A stretch of 43,612 nt of DNA from Candidatus Aquabacterium excrementipullorum (GCA_019112875.1 DXIO01000111.1:1-43612), one strand, 5' to 3'. Numbered from the stretch's first letter, positions 11,285 through 20,337 are shown. Notes: generated by a model not told the origin, from the letters alone. Translations and numbers: made by a program.

Positions 11285-12025
11285 ATGAAGCTGATAGGGC
11301 GCGCCAGGCGCCATAAGTTCCACTCTAAAGGATCGCAGGCCCCTGTTGGCGCGCAAGTCCTTGCGCCAGAGGCGCGGCGCGCGTGGCTGGTGTGGATGGC
11401 CGGGCTGCTGAGCGGCGCTGCTTCAGGCATGGCCAGCGCCGCGACGACGCCGCCCAAAGGAGGCGCCAAGGCCCCGGCGACCTTGCTGATCGTGGGCGAC
11501 AGCCTGTCGGCGGAATACGGACTGGCCCGTGGTACGGGCTGGGTGGCCTTGCTGCAAAAGCGCCTGGCCTCGCGCCCTGGCACGACCGTGGTCAACGCCA
11601 GCATCAGCGGCGACACCACCTCCGGCGGGGCGGCTCGCCTGCCCGCCCTGCTCAAGGCCCATCACCCCACGCACGTGATCATCGAGTTGGGGGGCAACGA
11701 CGCCTTGCGCGGCCTGCCCATGAAGGCCACCAAGGAAACACTGGACGGGATGGTGCGCAGCGCCCAGGCCACGGGTGCCAAGGTGGTGCTGGTGGGCATG
11801 ATGATGCCGCCCAACTTCGGCCGGCGCTACGCGGAGGAGTTCGCGGCGATCTTCCCGGCCGTGGCGGCCGCGCGCGGTGCGGCGGTGGTGCCGTTCTTCC
11901 TCAAGGGCGTGGCGGACCGCCCCGATGCGCGCGACTGGTTCCAGCCCGATGGCATTCACCCGCAGGCCAAAGCCCATCCGGTGATGCTGGACAACGTCTG
12001 GCCCGTGCTCGAACCCCTGCTGTGA
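11285..12025 (+). CDS. tesA: TesA-type arylesterase / lysophospholipase (SGNH hydrolase), start uncertain
   Basis: Periplasmic SGNH hydrolase. Block I GDSLSAEYGL, block II Gly in SISGDTTSGG, block III GGNDALRG and block V DGIHPQAKAH (Asp/His of the catalytic triad) are all present. A signal peptide is visible (RRAWLVWMAGLLSGAASGMASAA), but the frame extends upstream to 11222. ATGs at 11273 and 11285 sit within 20 bases of the divergent ATPase start and have no ribosome site, so a start closer to the signal peptide (GTG 11390 or ATG 11396) is possible. Members hydrolyse short acyl esters and thioesters. The gene converges on phaR. Confidence 0.9.
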   Translation: MKLIGRARRHKFHSKGSQAPVGAQVLAPEARRAWLVWMAGLLSGAASGMASAATTPPKGGAKAPATLLIVGDSLSAEYGLARGTGWVALLQKRLASRPGTTVVNASISGDTTSGGAARLPALLKAHHPTHVIIELGGNDALRGLPMKATKETLDGMVRSAQATGAKVVLVGMMMPPNFGRRYAEEFAAIFPAVAAARGAAVVPFFLKGVADRPDARDWFQPDGIHPQAKAHPVMLDNVWPVLEPLL

Positions 12026-12029
12026 ACGA

Positions 12030-12043
12030 GGCGCTCAGGCGCC
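12030..12043. terminator. Small hairpin between convergent tesA and phaR
   Basis: GGCGC (12030-12034) pairs with GCGCC (12039-12043) across a TCAG loop in the 22-base gap between the two stop codons. There is no T-run on either strand, so it is only a weak bidirectional terminator candidate. Confidence 0.25.
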
Positions 12044-12047
12044 CGTA

Positions 12048-12602
12048 TCACTTCTTGGGCTGGATCGCGCCCATCAGGGTCTCGGCCTGCTTGGCCATCT
12101 GCTCCTGCATCTGCGTGAAGATCTGGCTGGATTGCTCCACGTAGCTGGTCATGAAGCTCTGCATCGGGTTGGGCAGGTTGACCACGGAGTTCTCGGCCAG
12201 CCTGGACTGCAGGTCGATGAAGCTCTGGATGTTCTTTTCCAGGTAGTTGCCCATCACGCCCTGCATGGTGTGCCCGTAGAAGCGGATGATCTGGGCCAGG
12301 GCCTGGGTGGAGAACATCGGCACGCCGCCGGTCTCTTCTTCCAGGATGATCTGCAGCAGGATGCTGCGGGTCAGGTCTTCGCCGGTCTTGGCGTCGAGCA
12401 CGACGAACTGCTCCACCGCCATCACCATGTCCTTGACGTCGGCCAGCGTGATGTAGCTGCTGGTCTGGGTATCGTAGAGGCGGCGGTTGGGGTACTTCTT
12501 GATGACGCGGACGCCGGGCGGCGGCGAGACGGCCTCACCAGCGGCGTCGGGAGCTCCCTCGGTCGATGATGCGGTTCGGCGGGTCCGGGAAGTCATGCTC
12601 AT
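12048..12602 (-). CDS. phaR: Polyhydroxyalkanoate synthesis repressor PhaR
   Basis: PhaR senses PHB: it binds DNA upstream of phasin genes and represses until it is titrated onto nascent granules. The 184-residue product has the conserved N-terminal PHB accumulation regulatory domain (VRVIKKYPNRRLYDTQTSSYITLADVKDMV, from about residue 29) followed by the PHB_acc helix region (QIIRFYGHTMQGVMGNYLEKNI) and a Gln/Met-rich coiled C-terminus. ATG 12602 is chosen, with GGAG 8 bases upstream; ATG 12596 is the alternative. Its presence implies the host makes PHB. No other pha gene lies in the window. Confidence 0.95.
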   Translation of the reverse strand: MSMTSRTRRTASSTEGAPDAAGEAVSPPPGVRVIKKYPNRRLYDTQTSSYITLADVKDMVMAVEQFVVLDAKTGEDLTRSILLQIILEEETGGVPMFSTQALAQIIRFYGHTMQGVMGNYLEKNIQSFIDLQSRLAENSVVNLPNPMQSFMTSYVEQSSQIFTQMQEQMAKQAETLMGAIQPKK

Positions 12603-12677
12603 CAGGTCGGCTCCAGAAGATCTGACCCATTGTAGGCATATCGCGCCAACGTGGGCCCCGTGGTTGCCGCAGGCAAG

Positions 12678-12698
12678 AAAAAACCGCCTCGTGGGCGG
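12678..12698 (-). terminator. Rho-independent terminator after the mutS-Anbu operon
   Basis: Reading the minus strand: CCGCC, 5-base loop, GGCGG, followed by six T residues (complement of AAAAAA at 12678-12683). It lies 75 bases past the Anbu stop. On the plus strand the same stem is followed only by a weak CTTTCC. Confidence 0.7.
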
Positions 12699-12713
12699 CT
12701 TTCCGTTTTCAAT

Positions 12714-12755
12714 GCCCGCCCCCTTGGGGTGCCGGAGGCGAGCGGCGGGGGTAAC
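12714..12755. repeat. GC-rich inverted repeat, second copy of the carA-carB type
   Basis: CCCCTTGGGG (12720-12729) is nested beside CCCGCC (12715-12720) and GGCGGG (12744-12749). It shares the CCCCCTTGGGG core and the following G-C rich GCGGAGCGGC-like tract with the element at 3579-3642. It lies between the Anbu stop and its terminator, in the same transcript orientation as the first copy relative to its operon. Confidence 0.5.
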
Positions 12756-12772
12756 GGTGAACGGGGCGCAGT

Positions 12773-13600
12773 TTAACCGTTCGGCGCCGTGATCTTGCTG
12801 AGCGGGTTCATCGCCTGCGGCTGGGCATGGCCGTTGCTGGCGGCCAGGTCGGGCTGGTCGCCGTTCCAGGTCGGATCCGGGATGGAATCGAACACCTGGC
12901 GCAGGCGCTGGCCCCAACTGCTGCGGATCATGCGGAAGTAGGCGTTGCTCTCGTCGATGTTGATCAACTGGTCGACCTTGAGCGTGTCGGCCTCGTAGAC
13001 CAGCAGGTCCAGCGGCAGGCCGACCGACAGATTGGACTTGAGCGTGGAATCCATCGAGATCAGCGCGCACTTGGCGGCCTCTTCCAGCGGCGTGTTCGGC
13101 GTGACGACGCGGTCGATCACGGGTTTGCCGTACTTGGATTCGCCGATCTGGAAGTAGCAGACGCCGTCCAGCCCGGCCTCGACGAAATTGCCGGCCGCGT
13201 AGACGCTGAACAGGCGCATGGTCTCGCCACGGATCTGGCCGCCGATGATCAGGCTGCAGTTGAAATCGATGCCGTGCTTCTTGAGCGCATCGGCATCGCG
13301 CGCATAGACCTTGCGCACGGCGCTGCCGACGATGCGGGCCACGTCAAACAGGCTGGTGGCCGTCCAGATCGTGACGGGCTCGCCATCCGAGCCCTCGATC
13401 GTTTCGTTGCCCAGCAGCTGCTTGACGGCCTGCGTGATGGCCAGGTTGCCGGCCGACAGCAGCACGAGCACGCGCTCGCCGGGGCTTTCGAACACCGTCA
13501 TCTTGCGGAAGGTGCTGATCTGGTCCATCCCCGCATTGGTGCGTGAATCGGACAGGAAGACGAGGCCCGCATTGAGCCGCATGGCGACGCAGTAGGTCAT
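12773..13600 (-). CDS. Anbu, proteasome-related peptidase
   Basis: Anbu (ancestral beta subunit, HslV/20S-like) is an Ntn-hydrolase that self-assembles into rings or helical spirals; its substrate is not settled. After Met removal the mature protein begins with the nucleophile Thr ([20 protein letters not shown]), with D17 and K32 (mature numbering; FRKM) in the expected catalytic positions. Length is 275 residues, normal for Anbu (longer than HslV). The ATG (13600) overlaps the mutS stop by 4 bases (ATGA), so the gene is likely translated by coupling. In many bacteria Anbu is next to alpha-E, ATP-grasp and transglutaminase-like genes; none is here. Confidence 0.93.
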   Translation of the reverse strand: MTYCVAMRLNAGLVFLSDSRTNAGMDQISTFRKMTVFESPGERVLVLLSAGNLAITQAVKQLLGNETIEGSDGEPVTIWTATSLFDVARIVGSAVRKVYARDADALKKHGIDFNCSLIIGGQIRGETMRLFSVYAAGNFVEAGLDGVCYFQIGESKYGKPVIDRVVTPNTPLEEAAKCALISMDSTLKSNLSVGLPLDLLVYEADTLKVDQLINIDESNAYFRMIRSSWGQRLRQVFDSIPDPTWNGDQPDLAASNGHAQPQAMNPLSKITAPNG

Positions 13601-16305
13601 GACGTGATCACCGATTTGAGTTTGTAGAGCGCGTCCAGCGCTTCGCGTGGGGTGAGCTGGTCGGGGTCGATGCTGGCCAGCAATGACAGTGTGGCGGATT
13701 CTGCCGGGCTTGTGGTGTGCAGGTTGTCGGCAGGGGTGGATGACACCTGCTCCAGCAGCACATCGACATCGGGCAGGCCGGCGCCCTGGCTGGTGGACGC
13801 GCCCATGTCGGCGAACAGGTCGATCTGGTCGTCGCCTTGTTTCTGTTGTGTCTCCAGCGTGTCCAGCGCGGCGCGGGCGTGGCGGATCAGGCTGGGCGGC
13901 ATGCCGGCCAGGCGGGCCACCTGCACGCCGTAGCTGCGGCTGGCCGGACCGGGTTGCAGCTCGTGCAGGAAAACGATGTTGTCGCCGGCCTCGGCCACCT
14001 CGACGTGCACGTTGGCCGCGCGGGGGTGCTTCTCGGGCAGCGTGGTCAGCTCGAAATAGTGCGTGGCGAACAGGGTGAAGGCCTTGTTGCGGTCGTGCAG
14101 ATGGCTGGCGATGGCACCGGCCAGGGCCAGGCCGTCGAAGGTGGAAGTGCCACGGCCGATCTCGTCCATCAGCACCAGAGAATGCTCTGTGGCCGTGTGC
14201 ACGATGGCGGCGGCCTCCGTCATCTCCAGCATGAAGGTGGACTGGGCGTTGGCCAGGTCGTCGGCCGCGCCGATGCGGGTGTGGATGGCGTCGATGGGGC
14301 CCAGCCGACAGGCGCTGGCGGGCACATAGCTGCCCATGTACGCCATCAGCGCGATCAGGGCCACCTGGCGCATGAAAGTCGACTTGCCGCCCATGTTGGG
14401 GCCGGTGACGACGAGCATGCGGCGGTTGGCGTCCAGCCGGCAGTCGTTGGGGATGAAGGCGGTGCCGGTGGATTCGAGCAAGCGCGCCTCGACCACGGGA
14501 TGGCGGCCCTTGTCGATCTCGATGCAGGGCATGTTGACGAACTCGGGCTGGCACCAACCCTGGGTGGCGGCGCGCTCGGCCAGTGCCGCCAGCGCGTCCA
14601 GGCTGGCCAGGGCGCGGGCGAGCGCCCCCAGGGTCCCCAGGTGGCCTTGAAGTTCGTCGAGCAACTGGTCGTAGAGGAACTTCTCGCGGGCCAGGGCGCG
14701 GTCTTGGGCGGACAGGGCCTTGTCCTCGAAGGTCTTGAGCTCGGGCGTGATGTAGCGCTCGGCGTTTTTGAGCGTCTGACGGCGCTGGTAGTCCAGCGGC
14801 ACCTTGTCGGTGTGGCTCTGCGTGACCTCGATGTAGAAGCCGTGCACCTTGTTGAACTGCACGCGCAGGTTGCCGATGCCGGTGCGGGTGCGCTCGCGCG
14901 CTTCCAGGTCAAGCAGGAAGGCATCGCAATTCTGGGAGATGGCGCGCAGCTCGTCCAGGTCCGGATCGAAACCGCTGGCGATCACGCCGCCATCGCGCAG
15001 CAGCACGGCAGGCGTTTCGGCGATGGTGCGCAGCAGGCGATCCGCAATGGCGGGGTCAGGCTGCAGGCTGGCGTGGACCTCGTCGAGCAAGGTGCTGCCT
15101 TCGGGCACGCGTTCGCGCAGACCGGGCAAGGCCAGCAGGGTGTCGCGCAGGCCAGCCAGCTCTCGAGGACGCACCTGGCGCAGCGCGATGCGCGAGGTGA
15201 TGCGCTCGGCATCGCTCAGCTGGCGCAGGGCTTCGCGCAGGCTCTCGTGGCCTTGGTCGAGCTGCGGCGGAGTGAGCAGCAGGTCGATGGCGGCATGGCG
15301 ATCTTGTGCCACGCGCTTGTCACGCGAGGGGTGCGTGATCCAGTGGCGCAGCGCGCGGCTGCCCATGCCTGTGCGGCAGGTGTCGAGCAGGGACAGCAAG
15401 GTGGGCGCATCCTCGCCACGCAAGGTCTGCGTGAGCTCGAGGTTGCGCAGGGTGGCGGGCGGCAGGTCCAGCAGGTCGCTGCTGCGCGGCACGCTGAGCG
15501 TGGCCACGTGGGCCAGCGCCCTGCCCTGCGTGTGCTCCGCGTAGCTCAGCAACGCGGAGGCGGCGCTGTGCGCCAGGGCGAGCGTTTCGGCCTGGTAGGC
15601 CTTCAGGCTGGCGACCTTGAGCTGCTCACACAGCTTGCGCTCGCCCAGGCCGGCATCGAACTGCCAGTTGGGGCGCGGCGTGAAGGCCGTGCCACGCGGT
15701 TGCGACATCAGGGCCTGCAGGGCCGCGGGCACACGCTCGCGGTCGTAGATGACCTCGGCGGGCTGCAGGCGGGCCAGCCAGCCCGGCAGATCGCGCTGCG
15801 TGCACTCGGTGATGCCCAGGGTGCCGCTGGCCATGCCCAACCAGGCCAGCGCGCAAGGCGTGCTGTCGGCCGGGCGGGTCGAATTGGCGCGGGTGGCCTG
15901 CACGACCACCGACACCAGCAGGGCATCGGCGCGCTCGGACAGCAGTTCCGCATCGGTGAGCGTGCCGGGCGTGACCACCCGGACCACCTTGCGCTCGACC
16001 GGCCCCTTGGCGGCACCGACCTCACCCACCTGCTCGCAGATGGCGACGGATTCGCCCAGCTTGATCAGCTTGCCCAGGTAGGTGTCGAGCGCATGCACCG
16101 GCACGCCGGCCATCACCACGGGCTGGCCGGCCGACTGGCCACGCACCGTGAGGGTGATGTCGATCAGGCGGTTGGCCTTGCGCGCATCGTCGAAGAACAG
16201 CTCGTAGAAATCCCCCATGCGGTAGAACACCAGGGTGTCCGGGTGCTCGGCCTTGATGCGCAGGTACTGCTGCATCATGGGCGTGTGGGCGCTGAAGTCA
16301 CTCAA
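13597..16305 (-). CDS. mutS: DNA mismatch repair protein MutS
   Basis: MutS recognises mispairs and recruits MutL. The 902-residue product has the N-terminal mismatch-binding F-x-E (F33-Y-E35 in RMGDFYELF), connector and lever domains, Walker [13 protein letters not shown], Walker [17 protein letters not shown] and the C-terminal HTH region (HATHYFELT, then [10 protein letters not shown]). The chosen start is TTG (16305), giving [17 protein letters not shown]; an ATG at residue 10 is the alternative. A 6-codon ORF (ATG near 16322) overlaps the start region, with no evidence that it matters. The 3' end overlaps Anbu. It is a little longer than E. coli MutS (853). Confidence 0.96.
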   Translation of the reverse strand: MSDFSAHTPMMQQYLRIKAEHPDTLVFYRMGDFYELFFDDARKANRLIDITLTVRGQSAGQPVVMAGVPVHALDTYLGKLIKLGESVAICEQVGEVGAAKGPVERKVVRVVTPGTLTDAELLSERADALLVSVVVQATRANSTRPADSTPCALAWLGMASGTLGITECTQRDLPGWLARLQPAEVIYDRERVPAALQALMSQPRGTAFTPRPNWQFDAGLGERKLCEQLKVASLKAYQAETLALAHSAASALLSYAEHTQGRALAHVATLSVPRSSDLLDLPPATLRNLELTQTLRGEDAPTLLSLLDTCRTGMGSRALRHWITHPSRDKRVAQDRHAAIDLLLTPPQLDQGHESLREALRQLSDAERITSRIALRQVRPRELAGLRDTLLALPGLRERVPEGSTLLDEVHASLQPDPAIADRLLRTIAETPAVLLRDGGVIASGFDPDLDELRAISQNCDAFLLDLEARERTRTGIGNLRVQFNKVHGFYIEVTQSHTDKVPLDYQRRQTLKNAERYITPELKTFEDKALSAQDRALAREKFLYDQLLDELQGHLGTLGALARALASLDALAALAERAATQGWCQPEFVNMPCIEIDKGRHPVVEARLLESTGTAFIPNDCRLDANRRMLVVTGPNMGGKSTFMRQVALIALMAYMGSYVPASACRLGPIDAIHTRIGAADDLANAQSTFMLEMTEAAAIVHTATEHSLVLMDEIGRGTSTFDGLALAGAIASHLHDRNKAFTLFATHYFELTTLPEKHPRAANVHVEVAEAGDNIVFLHELQPGPASRSYGVQVARLAGMPPSLIRHARAALDTLETQQKQGDDQIDLFADMGASTSQGAGLPDVDVLLEQVSSTPADNLHTTSPAESATLSLLASIDPDQLTPREALDALYKLKSVITS

Positions 16306-16339
16306 GATCGGCTCTGCTTCATGGGGTGGAACCGATCAT

Positions 16340-16381
16340 TTTAAAAAGAAAACCCGGCGTGCCAGGTGGCGACGCCGGGTT
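16340..16381 (-). terminator. Rho-independent terminator of the PEP-CTERM gene
   Basis: On the minus strand a perfect 10-base stem AACCCGGCGT/ACGCCGGGTT (complements of 16372-16381 and 16351-16360) encloses an 11-base loop and is followed by TTTTCTTTTT (16341-16350). It lies 20 bases past the PEP-CTERM stop and just upstream of the mutS start. Confidence 0.85.
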
Positions 16382-16401
16382 TGAACGAGCGGAAACCCGG
16401 T

Positions 16402-17052
16402 TCAGCGCTGTGCACGCAAGCGCCGAGTGACGCCGAGCGCCAAGGCCCCGGCCAGAGCCAGGCCCCAGGTCTGAGGCTCGGGCACCGCGGTGATGCTGAG
16501 GTTGTCCAGGGCGAAGCTCTCGTCGCTTCCACCTTGCCAGCCCGGCCCGGAGGCGAAGAATTTCAGGGTGTGCGTACCGGCGGACAGCGCCCCCAGGTTG
16601 ACGCTGAGCTTGTAGGCGGCATCGTTGGCGCCGCTGCCGATGAGATTGCTGCCGTAGGACACGGTGGTCAGCTCGGAGGCCACCGTCGCGCCCAGGTTCT
16701 GGTAATTGTCGAACACGGCGGAAAACACCTCGACGCCGTCAAGCTCGACCTTGAACGAATCGGGCCCATAGCCGGCAGCGCCGTTGTCCCAGGTGTCGAT
16801 GATGCCCAGCAGCAGGGACAGGGATGCCCCTGCCACCGCCGTTCCGCTCGTGAACGTCAGAACGGAGGCCCCCGCGACCGATCCTGCCGCACTGTCGTTG
16901 GCCCAGTATTTATTGCCAAAGGTTGGCACCACCACGCCGGAACCTGACCACTCTGCCGGGGCGCTTTCGAAGTCGGTGGAATAGATGGCCGACGCTGATG
17001 CCCCGGACCAGGCCGACAGCACCAAAGCCAAGGCGAAAAGATGTTTGAGCAT
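16402..17052 (-). CDS. PEP-CTERM sorting domain-containing exported protein
   Basis: A 216-residue secreted protein. Signal peptide MLKHLFALALVLSAWSGASASA (cleavage near residue 22), then a beta-rich domain (jelly-roll-like, ALDNLSITA), and the C-terminal sorting signal VPEPQTWGLALAGALALGVTRRLRAQR: PEP motif, hydrophobic span and basic tail, the exosortase substrate signature. ATG 17052 is chosen: AAGGGGG lies 5 bases upstream and the signal peptide begins there. Such proteins are exported, cleaved at PEP and often become part of extracellular polysaccharide-linked biofilm matrix. The exosortase itself is outside the window. A strong terminator follows; a regulated promoter precedes it. Confidence 0.92.
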   Translation of the reverse strand: MLKHLFALALVLSAWSGASASAIYSTDFESAPAEWSGSGVVVPTFGNKYWANDSAAGSVAGASVLTFTSGTAVAGASLSLLLGIIDTWDNGAAGYGPDSFKVELDGVEVFSAVFDNYQNLGATVASELTTVSYGSNLIGSGANDAAYKLSVNLGALSAGTHTLKFFASGPGWQGGSDESFALDNLSITAVPEPQTWGLALAGALALGVTRRLRAQR

Positions 17053-17112
17053 GACGCCCCCTTGAAGATCAAGCACATCGCGCATCACCACCATGGTGTG
17101 CGCGTGTCCTGA

Positions 17113-17161
17113 ATTCTTGATCAACCGGATGGGGCGTCAACCCCTAACACCATCCCCCTAA
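17113..17161 (-). promoter_or_regulatory. Candidate promoter of the PEP-CTERM gene with tandem heptamers
   Basis: On the minus strand: TTAGGGG (17161-17155), 7 bases, TTAGGGG (17147-17141), then directly TTGACG as -35 (17140-17135), a 16-base spacer and AAGAAT as -10 (17118-17113). The two identical heptamers are 14 bases apart start to start, about 1.4 helical turns, abutting the -35, the usual position of an activator dimer touching RNA polymerase. A separate perfect palindrome CACCATGGTG is at 17089-17098 and TTGATCAA at 17117-17124. All from sequence only. Confidence 0.45.
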
Positions 17162-17176
17162 CTCAACGGGCGCGTG

Positions 17177-18274
17177 TCAGAACAGATGGCGCACGCCAAC
17201 CGCCAGGCCACGGCCCGACTGGCCAGCACCGGGAGCGATTAGCCCTTTGTTGGCGGCATCGTCGTTGTCCACATTGACCAGCCAGCCGTACAGGGAGGTA
17301 CGACGCGACAGGGTGTAGACGCCCTTGAGCGAGAAGATGGTGACGCGGTCGTCATCGCCATGCGCATCGGTGGTGCCACGCGTGCGCGAGGCGCCTGCCG
17401 TGAGCACGAAATCCTGCCCGAAAGGCATGGCCAGCTTGGCACCCAGGGTGCGCAAGCGATCGGCCCCCACGACGACGGACGTGTTCGTCTCGTCGTTGGC
17501 GTAGGCCGTGAGTTTGACTGGCCCGAAGTCGTAGCTGGCCAGCACCATGGTGGCGTTGGCACCCTGCTCGCCACTCACGGCGATGTTCTCGTCTCGGGCT
17601 TTGAGGTAACCCAGGGCCGCCTGGAAGGGGCCTGCCGCGTAAATCAGATTGAAGCCCCAGGCCTTGCCGCCGACAGCTTCGTCACCGACGACACGGTTGT
17701 CGGCCAGGCCGCTGCCACCAAAGCCGGACGATGCGAGCGAGTACTGCACCTGCGCGCTGAGGCCCGTGATCACGGTGGGCAGCAGGTAGGTGATGCTGTT
17801 GTCGGTGCGGCGATAGCGCGTGGCACCGCGCGCCCCCACGATCGTCAGGTCGTCGAAGGCCTGCGTGCCGGCCGTGTCGGCGGCCAGGCCGAGCGCGGTG
17901 TCCGTTCGGCCAAGGCGCAGTTCGCCCCAGTTGCCGATCAGGGCGACATGAGCGTGGCGATCAAAGAAGCGCGCGGTGCCGCCGCTGTTGGCCCCCGTGT
18001 CGGCCGACACGGCGGTCTCCAGCGTGACACGCACTTTGAGGCCGCTGCCCAGATCCTCATCGGCGCGCAGGCCCACGCGCGAGGTGCTCAGGTTGCTCGA
18101 CGAGACCCGCGACAACGACAAGCCGCCGCCGGACAAATGCTCTGCCGACAGATCCAGCAGTCCATACAGGCTCACGGCGGCCCGAGAGGTCAAGGGCATC
18201 CCGACCGCGGCGGCCAAGGCCAGCGTCGAGGTGGTTTTCAGGCAGGCGGCAAGGAGTTGGCGTTGCGTGCGCAT
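17177..18274 (-). CDS. Outer-membrane porin (porin_4 / OmpC-like)
   Basis: A 365-residue general porin. N-terminal signal peptide (MRTQRQLLAACLKTTSTLALAAAVGMPLTSRAA, cleavage near residue 33), followed by VSLYGLLDLSAEH, the typical first beta strand of Burkholderiales trimeric porins, and alternating-polarity strands to the C-terminal phenylalanine (VGVRHLF), the BAM signal. It forms water-filled outer-membrane channels; selectivity is not predictable. Its start lies only 12 bases after the suhB stop on the same strand, so it may be expressed from the suhB promoter as well as its own. Confidence 0.93.
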   Translation of the reverse strand: MRTQRQLLAACLKTTSTLALAAAVGMPLTSRAAVSLYGLLDLSAEHLSGGGLSLSRVSSSNLSTSRVGLRADEDLGSGLKVRVTLETAVSADTGANSGGTARFFDRHAHVALIGNWGELRLGRTDTALGLAADTAGTQAFDDLTIVGARGATRYRRTDNSITYLLPTVITGLSAQVQYSLASSGFGGSGLADNRVVGDEAVGGKAWGFNLIYAAGPFQAALGYLKARDENIAVSGEQGANATMVLASYDFGPVKLTAYANDETNTSVVVGADRLRTLGAKLAMPFGQDFVLTAGASRTRGTTDAHGDDDRVTIFSLKGVYTLSRRTSLYGWLVNVDNDDAANKGLIAPGAGQSGRGLAVGVRHLF

Positions 18275-18286
18275 CGGGCCTGTCCG

Positions 18287-19357
18287 TCAGAACGGCGCAT
18301 CGTCCGAACGGGACGAACGGCGACGGGCCGGGGGCTCACTGGCCTGTTCGGACGCCACCTCGGCCGCCTTGGCCGCGGCGGTGATGCGCTTGCGCACGAC
18401 GGGCTTCGGCGCAGCGGCCTGGGCAGCCTCTTCGGCTTCCTTGACGGCTTGCAGCGCGGCGTCGGCTTCTTCCTCGGCGGTGTCTTCGTACGACCCGATG
18501 CCCGCGGCACTGGCGCCCAGGCCGGACGTGTCCTTGGGCTCGTCCTTGATCACGCGGGTATAGGGCGACAACGTCTGCACCAGTTGGCCGTAGATGCGCG
18601 GGTTGCCGGCAACCACTTCGCGTTGGTACAGAAAATCGGCTTCGCCAGTGAAGTTGCCCACCAGGCCACCGGCTTCGGTGATCATCAGGGAGCCTGCGGC
18701 GATGTCCCAGGGGCTCAGGCCTGTTTCGAAGAAGCCATCGTAGAAGCCGGCGGCGACGTAGCACAGGTCGAGGGCTGCAGCGCCCGGGCGGCGCACGCCA
18801 GCGCACTGCACCATCACCTCTTCGAACATCTTGAGGTAGCGCTGGAAATTGTCGCCCTTGCGGAAGGGAAAGCCCGTGCCGATCAGGCTGTCGAGCATGC
18901 GCGTGCGCTTGGAGACGCGCAGGCGGCGGTCGTTCATGTAGGCGCCCTTGCCGCGCGACGCGTAGAACAGGTCGTTGCGGGACGGGTCGTACACCACGGC
19001 CTGCTGCACCTGGCCGCGCCAGGCCAGCGCGATGGAGACCGCGTAGACCGGGAAGCCGTGGATGAAATTGGTGGTGCCGTCCAGCGGATCGATGATCCAG
19101 ACGAATTCGCTCGTTTTGTTGCCCCGGGACTGGCCGGATTCTTCAGCCAGGATGCCGTGGCTGGGGTACGCCGCCAGGATCGTGTCGATGATGGCCTCTT
19201 CGGCCGCCTGGTCCACCTCGGTCACGAAATCATTGTGCGACTTGGCGCTGACGGTGAGCCGCTCCACATCGAGCGACGCCCTGTTGATGATCGCCCCGGC
19301 CGCACGGGCCGCCTTGATGGCGATGTTGAGCATGGGGTGCAGGGCGGCTTGTGACAT
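18287..19357 (-). CDS. suhB: Inositol monophosphatase family protein SuhB with C-terminal extension
   Basis: Mg-dependent phosphatase fold; E. coli SuhB dephosphorylates inositol-1-phosphate and is also part of the rRNA antitermination complex. The catalytic motifs are AEES (E72/E73), [11 protein letters not shown] (D90, D93, T95) and WDIAAG (W217, D218). The product is 356 residues against about 267 in E. coli; the extra 86 residues (271-356) are Ala/Glu-rich, then Lys/Arg-rich ([25 protein letters not shown]). That tail has no recognisable domain. ATG 19357 is used. The porin gene begins 12 bases downstream; trmJ is divergent 227 bases away. Confidence 0.93.
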   Translation of the reverse strand: MSQAALHPMLNIAIKAARAAGAIINRASLDVERLTVSAKSHNDFVTEVDQAAEEAIIDTILAAYPSHGILAEESGQSRGNKTSEFVWIIDPLDGTTNFIHGFPVYAVSIALAWRGQVQQAVVYDPSRNDLFYASRGKGAYMNDRRLRVSKRTRMLDSLIGTGFPFRKGDNFQRYLKMFEEVMVQCAGVRRPGAAALDLCYVAAGFYDGFFETGLSPWDIAAGSLMITEAGGLVGNFTGEADFLYQREVVAGNPRIYGQLVQTLSPYTRVIKDEPKDTSGLGASAAGIGSYEDTAEEEADAALQAVKEAEEAAQAAAPKPVVRKRITAAAKAAEVASEQASEPPARRRSSRSDDAPF

Positions 19358-19503
19358 GACGGGGGCAATGGATGGTCAAGCGTGCCGCAGGCGGTGCTCA
19401 CATGGGCACACGCACACAGCAACGCAAAAGGACACGAGGACCCCCGCCGGCAAAGCCAGGCCAAGGTCAACAACGGGGCGCAACGGTGAACAAAGAACGA
19501 GCG

Positions 19504-19542
19504 AGAATAGAGGATTCTAGGCGTTTCCCCTGGTCTTGACCA
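19504..19542. promoter_or_regulatory. Inverted repeats in the suhB / trmJ divergent region
   Basis: The 227-base gap between suhB and trmJ holds AGAAT-AGAGG-ATTCT (19504-19518) and TGGTC-TT-GACCA (19531-19542). On the plus strand TTGACC (19536-19541) is a possible -35 for trmJ, but no good -10 follows. On the minus strand TAGAAT (complement of 19515-19520) is a possible -10 for suhB. No gene was seen in the gap. Confidence 0.25.
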
Positions 19543-19584
19543 CCCCCTCCCCAGTGGTCTTTGTGTGTTTTCAAGGGCTTGAGC

Positions 19585-20337
19585 GTGATTTCTGAAGTGA
19601 AGCCGGACCCGACGCGGTTCATCCTGATCGGCACCAGCCACCCCGGCAACGTGGGTGCGACGGCCCGCGCGATGAAGGTGATGGGCTTCTCCGAATTGGT
19701 GCTGGTGCGCCCACGCTTCGACGACGTGCTGATCCAGGAAGAGACGGTGGCCCTGGCCAGCGGCGCGGCCGACATCCTGGTGCGCGCGCGCGTGGTGAGC
19801 ACCCTGGAGGAAGCGCTGGATGGCGTCACCTATGCCATCGCCACCGCGATGACGCCGCGCGATTTCGGGCCACCCACGATCACGCCGCGCGAGGGTCTGG
19901 CGGCGCTGGCCGCCGCCGAGCCCGTGCACAAGGTGGGGTTTGTGTTCGGCAGCGAACGCCATGGCATGGCCAACGAGGATGTGTACCGCTGCCATGCAGT
20001 GATGAGCATCCCGACCAACCCCGCCTATGGCTCGTTGAACCTGGCACAGGCGGTGCAGGTGCTGGCCTATGAGTGGCGGCAGGCGTTGGGCGGTTTCCCC
20101 GTCGAGGCCCGCACACCGGATGCCGAACTGGCCAGCGCCCAGGCGGTTCAAGGCGCGCTCGAGCACTGGCAGCAGGCGCTGATCGACATCGGCTTCCTCG
20201 ACCCGGATGCGCCCAAGAAGTTGATGCCGCGCTTGAACCAGTTGCTCAACCGCGCGGAATTGCGGCAGGAGGAGATCCACATCCTGCGTGGCATCGCCAA
20301 GGCCTTGACGGATCGATGTCGCAGCAAGACGCCCTGA
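19585..20337 (+). CDS. trmJ: tRNA (cytidine/uridine-2'-O-)-methyltransferase TrmJ
   Basis: SpoU-class SPOUT methyltransferase that 2'-O-methylates position 32 of the tRNA anticodon loop. The 250-residue product shows ILIGTSHPGNVGATARAMKVMGF, the family's motif 1, then FVFGSERHGMANED (motif 2) and IPTNPAYGSLNLAQAVQVLAYE (motif 3), with a helical C-terminal extension that is normal for TrmJ. The start is GTG 19585, with AAGGG 9 bases upstream; TTG starts at 19561 and 19579 are less likely. cysE follows 114 bases downstream with its own candidate promoter. Confidence 0.95.
   Translation: MISEVKPDPTRFILIGTSHPGNVGATARAMKVMGFSELVLVRPRFDDVLIQEETVALASGAADILVRARVVSTLEEALDGVTYAIATAMTPRDFGPPTITPREGLAALAAAEPVHKVGFVFGSERHGMANEDVYRCHAVMSIPTNPAYGSLNLAQAVQVLAYEWRQALGGFPVEARTPDAELASAQAVQGALEHWQQALIDIGFLDPDAPKKLMPRLNQLLNRAELRQEEIHILRGIAKALTDRCRSKTP

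Noticed and set aside
13837..16344. 835-codon open frame on the plus strand opposite mutS
   Set aside because: Low-complexity mirror of mutS with no recognisable domain; mutS motifs are intact on the other strand.
17360..19354. 664-codon open frame on the plus strand opposite the porin and suhB
   Set aside because: It spans two clear minus-strand genes and has antisense-type composition.
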